Positions 17,901 to 21,815 of a stretch of DNA of 21,815 bases are shown here, one piece after another. A program made the translations under genes and the position numbers. How positions within the stretch are numbered: the stretch's first letter is position 1; each line of letters opens with the position of its first letter. The stretch is from a virus. The DNA lies in the IMG/VR virus record IMGVR_UViG_3300010885_011287, positions 1 through 21,815 of that record; one strand, 5' to 3'. A model generated the notes under the pieces. The model saw only the letters and a list, made by a program, of their open reading frames with translations. It had not been told where the DNA came from and did no database searches.

Positions 17901-20900
17901 ATGGAAAATATTTAGAAAATCAAGGTGTAAAATTTGATCAAATAGAAAATGGTGTTCCTGTCAATTGGCTACAAATGGTTGCGGAATTCTTGTATTGGTC
18001 ACAAACAGGATGGGAAGTTGGAAGTATTACTACACTTAACCCGGCAGCTAATACTTTTACAGTAGATAAGGATAGCTATATAGTACAACCATTAACACTG
18101 CGTCAATTAAATTTTGTACTAAATCAAAACTTATACCCAATTCAATCAATTGATTTGTCAGTCGTTCGTGATGGGACTATATTTAATGCAACCCCATTAA
18201 ATACCGGAGATGCAATTGCATACGGTCAATTTAACATTAGCAATATTGAACATGGTATTGTATTTGACAACGTAACATTATTCAATGATATAATTTATAA
18301 CCTAGTTACCGGATTACGTCAAAATCGTATTTTTGTTAGAGGTACTAAAACGGCTGACTGGAATGGCACAATGGACGCCTACGGTTTCATACTCAATCAA
18401 GATAACATTGCTGAATGGACCAAAGAAATAAAATATACTAAAGGTTCAATTGTAAAATATAAAAACAAATATTGGACAGCACTAACAATTATTCAAGCAA
18501 AAGAATTATTCGATGAGCGTGATTGGAGAAGAACTGACTATAACGAAATACAAAAAGGATTATTACCCAATAGTCAAACACGTTCTTATGAAAGTACATT
18601 GTACTATGATGTAAATAATGCTAACTTAGAAAACGATGCAGATTTATTATCATTCTCATTGATTGGATACCGCCCAAGAGATTATATGGCTACGGCTGAT
18701 CTTACTGATATCACACAAATTAATGTTTATCAGAACATGATTAAAGATAAAGGTACATTAAATGCAGCTAGTGCATTTAAAGGTGCAACACTAGCCCAAG
18801 GCGGAATTGATTATGACCTATATGAAAATTGGGCAATTAAATCAGGTGAATTTGGCGGAACCTTAAATGATAACTTCATTGAATTTCAATTAAAACAAAG
18901 TGAATTAACCGGTAATCCATCTATAGTTGGTTTAACTAACGGTGTAAACAACGAAGGAGTACAGCAAGAAGTACCTATCTACTCTATTACAAACTATGGC
19001 AGACCAATCTCTAGTGTTGACGTATTGCCAACAATAGAGCCAACTAGCCCTTCTACGTTATTACCTAGTGCAGGTTATGTTAATTTTAATGATGTTAAGA
19101 TGGCTAGCTATTTTTATTCTGGTTTGGCTAGTGCTATTAATTCTGTTGGAACTACAATCCCAATTAACAAATTCTATGTACGTGATTATACATGGGTAGC
19201 AAATTATCTTTCTGAGTGGAAAGTATTTACTCCTGCAAGTTTGGGATCAATTGTTAACGCTAGAAACAATTTAAACAATACTGTAACTATAACATTTAGT
19301 CAAGCACATAACTTAAGTCGTTATGAATTATTTGCTATTGTTAATTTTGACATTAGTATTAATAATTATTATCTTGTGGCAGCAGTAGTTGATCCATTCA
19401 ATATCATTATTAATTTAACATTAAATCCTAGTATTCGAAATATTACTGGATTGGGAATTGGCTTCAGACTTCAAAATCAACGTGTAGCAACTGCACCTGA
19501 AATTGGTAATCTACCATTGTTGGATAACGAATTTAACAAACTTAAAGTTTGGGTAGATACAAATAATGACGGTAGCTGGGCCGTATTCCGTAAAAGTTTA
19601 AACTATCAGTATGATAAAGAAATACTAAACGAAAATAGTCAATCATTCGGTAGCGCAGTAGCATATACAACTGACATGGGTTATTTAATTGGTGATGCGG
19701 ATGCGGGTGAAGTTTACAGATACAAGTATAATACCTTTACTGATTCATATGTGTTAAATCAAACTATTAGTCACGGCGCATCATTTGGATCTACTATTTC
19801 ATACACAGATGATTTTTTTGTTATATCAGAACCAACTAGTGCTAAAAATGTTTATATATATCAATTGATATCAACTTTATTAGTTAACCGTGTTGATTTA
19901 TATCAGACCATTGCTGCCAAAGATGGATCTACAAACTGGGGCAGTTCTACAACATTATCAGGTGATAAGAATTGGCTGTACATTTCTGCAACTGACTTGA
20001 ATAGAGTTTATGTATATAGAAAATCACAAGTAACTGATTTATATGAATACATGACATATGTTACAACATCTGGATTAACCTCGGGTGATGAGTTTGGTTA
20101 TTCAATTGCTACTGATTATTATGGTGATACTGTAGTTATTGGCGCACCATATCAGAATTATGATAGTGCAACAGAAAACTATGGTTATACATATGTATTT
20201 GATAGAACGGTTCAAAATTTTGAATCACAACAAACTATACAACCGTATGTTCCATTACAATTCCAATTAGCATGGACTCCTGCTAATATACCCGCTAAGA
20301 CTGCCACAAATATTAGTAGCAATGCTATAACATTAAACAACGTTACTGAGTTATCTTCGGGGGCAACAGGAACACCAGTCGTATTTACGGGCACAGTGTT
20401 TGGTGGCATCTCACAAAACCAAGTATATTATGTTAAATCTATTGTAAGTTCTACAATTACACTTTCGTTGACTCGTGATGGCACAACATTGTCATTGAAT
20501 AACAGTTCTGGTTCAATGACAATGGTACCACAAACATCACCATTGTATGTTTCTGTTAACGGAACATTAATTGAAGATAACACATATGCTGTAATTGATT
20601 CAACCTTATATACATATAGTAGCAGTGGTACACCATTAATTAATGCTGGCGATCTTATTAATGTTAGTGGTATCAATTTTGTATTAGCACAAATATTGAC
20701 TAATGGATTAACCCCAAGAGTTGGTGTTGAATTTGGCACAAGTGTAGATACTAATAAGTTTGCAAATGAAATATTAGTTGGTGCTCCTTTTGAATTGAAT
20801 AGTCTGAATTATGAGGGAGCAGTACATAGATTTACAAACGGCGGCGAAAGTTACGGTATAATTATTGGAACTGTAGATTGTAATATAACTACAGATAGAA

Positions 20901-21815
20901 CAATACTATTAAATGGTTATAGCGTTATATTGCCGGCCGGCAATGCAACTCTTGCAGTCGATACAATTAATTCAGCAAATATTACCAATGTTACTGCAAC
21001 TGCATTAGATGGCAAATTAATAATTGAATTAGTTAATATAGATTTAAGTACACCAAATAATAAATTATCATTAACTGCACTTAATTCTGCTACCTTTGCC
21101 GAGATGGGTGTAACTGTCTTTACTGAAACACAAATAGTAAATTGTCCTCACCCAACCGGTAGAACACAATTTGGTACAACAATTAAGTTTGATAAATCAA
21201 ATTCAGGTTCATTCATTGCAAGCGCGCCGGTTGGAGCAAGATTTGCTGCCACAACGTTTGACTTCACAGATGATGAATTAGATAACGATACAGTATTTGA
21301 TAACAACGCAACACAATGGGTTGACACATTCCGTAATGCAGGCGCAGTATATATGTTTGATTACTTATCTACATATAATGAAAGTTTATCTGCCCCGGGT
21401 AAATTTGTATACGCTCAAAACACAAATGCACATGATTTAGATTACGGAGCACAACCATACTATGGTACAGCATTAGATTTTAATAATAATCGTGTTACAA
21501 TTGGAACACCTAACTTTGCGCCAACTAGTAATGCAAATGACACCAATGGACAAGTAGTTACATATGTGAGTTTAAGCAGTGAACCTGATTGGGCGGTATT
21601 TAGAAGTACTAGTGCAATTGTTGATGTTAACAGTTTGGGGCCAATACAATTGTTTAGTGCAAGTACTAATCAAACATTAGAGAACTTAGATTATTTTGAT
21701 CCATTGCAAGGAAAATTATTAGGTGCAGTACAAGAAAACATAGATGTTATTTCTAATGTTGATCCGGCTGGTTACAATAGCCCAGGATACACGCAAGGCA
21801 ATTTAGTTTGGGGAC
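11939..21815 (+). CDS. Giant virion structural protein in the gp7 (baseplate wedge) position, 3'-truncated by the window edge
   Basis: The frame is open from ATG 11939 to the window end (3292 codons plus one base) with no stop. The ribosome site is weak (AAAGAA at 11925-11930). The N-terminus RIRTLNFLPEVFKTPTNSQF, then GYVGSKFGYGINANDYYV and NFNQYYWLPTGP, is strongly conserved, from memory, in giant structural proteins of T4-like cyanophages and pelagiphages. Further landmarks are RGKDFYFDG (from 1024), GFPLRYSSVDNVGD, SESFLNWVGQNRVNYKTQLY (from about 1590), WGDLAAGEDWG, FSYRRSSSWPFDLMRILALT, WNGTMDAYGF and, near the end, DYFDPLQGKLLGAVQENID (from 3251). Beta-sandwich-like modules lie at 328-485, 802-881 and about 2787-2863. 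A probable FG-GAP propeller spans 2570-3211. The position right after gene 6 argues for a gp7 counterpart, but it is at least three times longer than T4 gp7 (1032 residues), so the name remains an inference. Confidence 0.85.
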   Translation, partial: MATRIRTLNFLPEVFKTPTNSQFLQATLDQLVAEPNTKKIEGYVGSKFGYGINANDYYVTEPTKIRTDYQLDPGVAFLKENDTTATDFISYPGIIDSLKLEGALTDNNNRLFNSEFYSWDSFTNLDKIINFNQYYWLPTGPERVVVATDIVYNAASYVVQSLPNEYLISSETLTTPSSNPSLTLIRGGTYTFTVNQNTQFWIQGEPGVTGYSPTQHNVQTRDVYGVTNNGAKNGVVTFTVPQKDALNEYNFPVGPTVGVVSTLPFSQVNGALVNDIGGIDGVTALNGLTVMFYNTGEPDELGYVQNFFSQTTYDTNDNNIVAPLTITATRTAASTNITVGGNPATYYNVVTCASTAGLVEGQTITFDGTAFGGLTAYSESGYIGSVPVGPCIYTITGSLVNAGTFVVGHQYTIVSVGTTNWTAIGALNSEPGTIFVATGIGSGTGTASTSAIPSATQFTIAIPGSSNAVGGIPPLQLTAATGTMTGNINQGLYEEGVYTTVNQNFYTIKLLGDQSNPQIQLTLADVMPNNQRITPLFGAEFSDRGFYRNATGTIALIPYNSAILDRLYYQDGTNSNKVGILKIVDSNVTNTLNILTQILGKKNYTAPNGVVFTNGLKVLFQGNIYPESYNNVEYYVEGVGTAIELIPVTTLVTPGLFSEGTYIPYDTLAYDVGNYDSSLNIPVEQDYITIARNAINKNAWSRSNRWFHIDVITATAEYNNTPDLVTQLATLNNKAKRPIIEFYPNLRLFDSGVYGKAPIDFMDTRTTDAFSQVAGQKNYYPDVAGYTTYNATIDPVTGPITTRTATATTAITNQITLSSTAGLHVNDTIVFAGIPFGGIQVTVDPVTTYYITSIFGNNITISTEKQGTDLPLTTDSGTMTTIINSYTTIITIPTEDVFGLFEVGQYILDSTNLLPSITYITDVTTLGSDTIITISWDKTNATIAATSVASVVTADTPLTNYSLFEGSRVVFAKDTNLEVRNKIYVSHFSTISGSSAPVITLTEAEDGLILADEQTAVYRGYTNRGKDFYFDGLYWDLYFNGVYWTARGQQKTQINQAPKFDVFDNNNISFGNSEYYIGTSFTGCTLFAFGIGTGSNDSVLGFPLRYSSVDNVGDISFDVTLNSQTFNYVSGTAPKTQNVNTGYVFNYVDRISYVRELGWQTAVSPSIQYQIFEFDWTILNPTNDFVCDIPASYSTPTSWPLVQVYINNTYLPSTLYTVVTTDTTTTISIPDVSAIDTVVQILVLSDEVSATAYYQTPINLNNNPLNADITSANIGDIRGQYQSIFFNNPNTLGEVFGPNNYRDLGNLVPWGNRIIQNSASLVLPGTFLRKQNHNLFNSILYNSRQYIGFKNLLIDTINNTDYSYYMTASAMLDDALDKMNAAHTDGDSFFWSDMLPQKAPYISNTYSFANSLDISIYPLSKIYDYAAANYYGVLVYLIRNGVQSQLIKGVDYTISADAPSLTVTKDLLQNDEIIINEYNQTYGSFAPNTPTKLGLYPATIPNVVLDTAYFIPTYFIVGHDGSYNKLYGDYDPITGTLSDFKDQVLFEYETRVYNNLKLSNTIPVEAYEILPGFFRNTGYSYAEFLQIYSESFLNWVGQNRVNYKTQLYSSSNKYSYNYANSGNRINNEPIEQGYFRGLYLFYYDTSTPNVTPWEMLGYTNQPSWWETRYGPAPYTSDNLVLWGDLAAGEDWGTIDPITGRGIVLPKYVRPGLLNVLPVDSSGNLVSPFVSIVGNYDENLFRNQWQVGDVGPTEFSYRRSSSWPFDLMRILALTKPAKFFNLGVDVDNYKYNFEFDQYLVNDRSHLVISDIPIYGSGTPATSYINWIVDFEKQVGIDATTNITTLLDNLDVRLVYRLAGFSDKNLLKFYVEKSSANSNNSSLLIPDESYSVLLYDNQAFDRIVYTGVIVQLATIDNDPLKGTCFKVFGNSQTNAYFKTLTPSYGGQTEKIIVEGASVTVASTYTNNVQIVPYGTTFYTVQEVSQFLASYGKYLENQGVKFDQIENGVPVNWLQMVAEFLYWSQTGWEVGSITTLNPAANTFTVDKDSYIVQPLTLRQLNFVLNQNLYPIQSIDLSVVRDGTIFNATPLNTGDAIAYGQFNISNIEHGIVFDNVTLFNDIIYNLVTGLRQNRIFVRGTKTADWNGTMDAYGFILNQDNIAEWTKEIKYTKGSIVKYKNKYWTALTIIQAKELFDERDWRRTDYNEIQKGLLPNSQTRSYESTLYYDVNNANLENDADLLSFSLIGYRPRDYMATADLTDITQINVYQNMIKDKGTLNAASAFKGATLAQGGIDYDLYENWAIKSGEFGGTLNDNFIEFQLKQSELTGNPSIVGLTNGVNNEGVQQEVPIYSITNYGRPISSVDVLPTIEPTSPSTLLPSAGYVNFNDVKMASYFYSGLASAINSVGTTIPINKFYVRDYTWVANYLSEWKVFTPASLGSIVNARNNLNNTVTITFSQAHNLSRYELFAIVNFDISINNYYLVAAVVDPFNIIINLTLNPSIRNITGLGIGFRLQNQRVATAPEIGNLPLLDNEFNKLKVWVDTNNDGSWAVFRKSLNYQYDKEILNENSQSFGSAVAYTTDMGYLIGDADAGEVYRYKYNTFTDSYVLNQTISHGASFGSTISYTDDFFVISEPTSAKNVYIYQLISTLLVNRVDLYQTIAAKDGSTNWGSSTTLSGDKNWLYISATDLNRVYVYRKSQVTDLYEYMTYVTTSGLTSGDEFGYSIATDYYGDTVVIGAPYQNYDSATENYGYTYVFDRTVQNFESQQTIQPYVPLQFQLAWTPANIPAKTATNISSNAITLNNVTELSSGATGTPVVFTGTVFGGISQNQVYYVKSIVSSTITLSLTRDGTTLSLNNSSGSMTMVPQTSPLYVSVNGTLIEDNTYAVIDSTLYTYSSSGTPLINAGDLINVSGINFVLAQILTNGLTPRVGVEFGTSVDTNKFANEILVGAPFELNSLNYEGAVHRFTNGGESYGIIIGTVDCNITTDRTILLNGYSVILPAGNATLAVDTINSANITNVTATALDGKLIIELVNIDLSTPNNKLSLTALNSATFAEMGVTVFTETQIVNCPHPTGRTQFGTTIKFDKSNSGSFIASAPVGARFAATTFDFTDDELDNDTVFDNNATQWVDTFRNAGAVYMFDYLSTYNESLSAPGKFVYAQNTNAHDLDYGAQPYYGTALDFNNNRVTIGTPNFAPTSNANDTNGQVVTYVSLSSEPDWAVFRSTSAIVDVNSLGPIQLFSASTNQTLENLDYFDPLQGKLLGAVQENIDVISNVDPAGYNSPGYTQGNLVWG
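12920..13393 (+). repeat. Beta-sandwich-like module, copy 1, with an inserted mini-module
   Basis: The module starts ATRTAASTNITV, continues with TAGLVEGQTITFDGTAFGGL and closes with LQLTAATGTMTGN. It shares the pattern 'TAGL..(G/N)..I.F.G..FGG ... Y.I/V.SI ... L....G.MT' with copies 2 and 3. A mini-module at 13142-13279 is inserted (FVVGHQYTIVSVGTTNWTAI ending in GIGSGTGTA). I recall that short module recurring in tail proteins of many environmental phages. Confidence 0.65.
14342..14581 (+). repeat. Beta-sandwich-like module, copy 2
   Basis: About 80 residues: TRTATATTAITNQITLSS, TAGLHVNDTIVFAGIPFGGI, TTYYITSIFGNNITISTEKQ and TTDSGTMTT. This is the same motif order as copies 1 and 3 of the same protein, without the inserted mini-module. 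Confidence 0.7.
18416..18493 (+). other. Short W..(Y.KG..V.Y...YW.A) segment, possibly carbohydrate-binding-like
   Basis: Residues about 2160-2185 read WTKEIKYTKGSIVKYKNKYW followed by TA. The spacing of Trp, Tyr-x-Lys-Gly, Val-x-Tyr and Tyr-Trp-x-Ala resembles the small chitin-binding type 3 / CBM5/12 fold. The segment is short and the resemblance is by eye only. It could equally be a conserved structural loop of this phage family. Confidence 0.3.
20297..20527 (+). repeat. Beta-sandwich-like module, copy 3, inserted in the propeller
   Basis: KTATNISSNAITLNNVTELS, then VVFTGTVFGGISQNQVYYVK, then SIVSSTITLSLTRDG and NNSSGSMTMV. It matches the motif order of copy 2 closely (ITL.. / (I/V)VF.G..FGGI / YY(I/V).SI / ITLS / SG(T/S)MT). 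It lies between propeller units 4 and 5. Confidence 0.72.
20929..20944. repeat. 16-base perfect GC-rich palindrome inside the giant gene
   Basis: ATTGCCGGCCGGCAAT is a perfect inverted repeat in an otherwise AT-rich gene. It encodes part of VILPAGNAT. It is the longest perfect palindrome of this kind that I noticed in the window. Confidence 0.9.

Larger units (their letters stand above)
19646..21571 (+). other. Probable seven-bladed FG-GAP-type beta-propeller in the giant protein
   Basis: Seven blade-like units begin near 19646 (FGSAVAYTTDMGYLIGD), 19784 (FGSTISYTDDFFVISEP), 19937 (WGSSTTLSGDKNWLYIS), 20087 (DEFGYSIATDYYGDTVVIGA), 20732 (EFGTSVDTNKFANEILVGAP), 21164 (RTQFGTTIKFDKSNSGSFIA) and 21440 (YYGTALDFNNNRVTIGTP). 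Each follows 'FG..(I/V/L)......(hydrophobic)(I/V)(G/S)..' and most end in a 'G.VY.(Y/F)' type strand such as VYIYQL, VYVYRK, TYVFDR or AVYMFDY. Extra domains interrupt the cycle between units 4 and 5 (about 20210-20730) and between 5 and 6 (about 20850-21160). The pentapeptide WAVFR occurs shortly before unit 1 and again after unit 7. FG-GAP propellers often mediate protein or sugar binding. Confidence 0.7.

Noticed and set aside
20428-20739. 103-codon open frame on the - strand
   Set aside because: Opposite the open frame of the giant gene and its beta-module copy 3, with no domain evidence.
1-21815. tRNA genes, CRISPR arrays, insertion sequences or integration sites
   Set aside because: Gaps between genes are at most 52 bases, and no cloverleaf, regular repeat-spacer pattern or transposase was seen.

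Overview
The window is a continuous piece of the baseplate gene cluster of a T4-superfamily contractile-tailed phage (myovirus). It resembles the marine branch that includes T4-like cyanophages and pelagiphages. The evidence is family-level recognition of a gp48-type tube cap, gp53, a gp5-type spike, gp25, gp6 and a giant protein in the gp7 position. The sequence is AT-rich (about one third GC by eye), all genes lie on the + strand, all six visible stop codons are TAA, and coding density is close to total. The largest gap between genes is 52 bases, so no stretch over 300 bases lacks a gene. I see no tRNA, CRISPR array, insertion sequence, integrase or convincing factor-independent terminator. 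The host cannot be named from this window.

Layout. Positions 1-1200 hold the 3' part of a gp48-like tail-tube cap gene that enters from outside the window and carries an acidic repeat-bearing tail before its conserved core. Positions 1200-1511 encode gp53 (LysM-like wedge protein), overlapping the previous stop as TAATG. Positions 1515-4601 encode a 1028-residue protein that I assign to the baseplate hub (gp27-type role), with disordered linkers and a C-terminal tail. Positions 4624-8016 encode a 1130-residue gp5-like spike: an OB domain and a beta-helical needle, no lysozyme domain, and a very long Ala/Gly-rich extension. Positions 8036-8485 encode gp25, and 8538-11909 encode an enlarged gp6. 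From 11939 a single reading frame stays open to the window end (at least 3292 residues). It begins with a strongly conserved marine-phage N-terminus and contains repeated beta-sandwich-like modules and a probable seven-bladed FG-GAP-type propeller.

How the parts fit. The hub protein and gp5-like spike would form the central hub and puncturing needle. The gp48-like protein caps the hub and starts the tail tube. gp53, gp25, gp6 and the giant gp7-position protein would form the six wedges around the hub. The gaps between genes are -1, 3, 22, 19, 52 and 29 bases, which suggests one late operon made in fixed stoichiometry. A NATAAATA late-promoter-like box lies upstream of gp6.

The most unusual points are the Ala/Gly-rich tail on the spike where a needle tip would be expected, the probable propeller with domains inserted between blades, a short peptide motif shared by the tails of the cap and hub proteins, and a strong excess of CCSGG sites (especially at Pro-Gly codon pairs), including two GC-rich palindromes inside genes.
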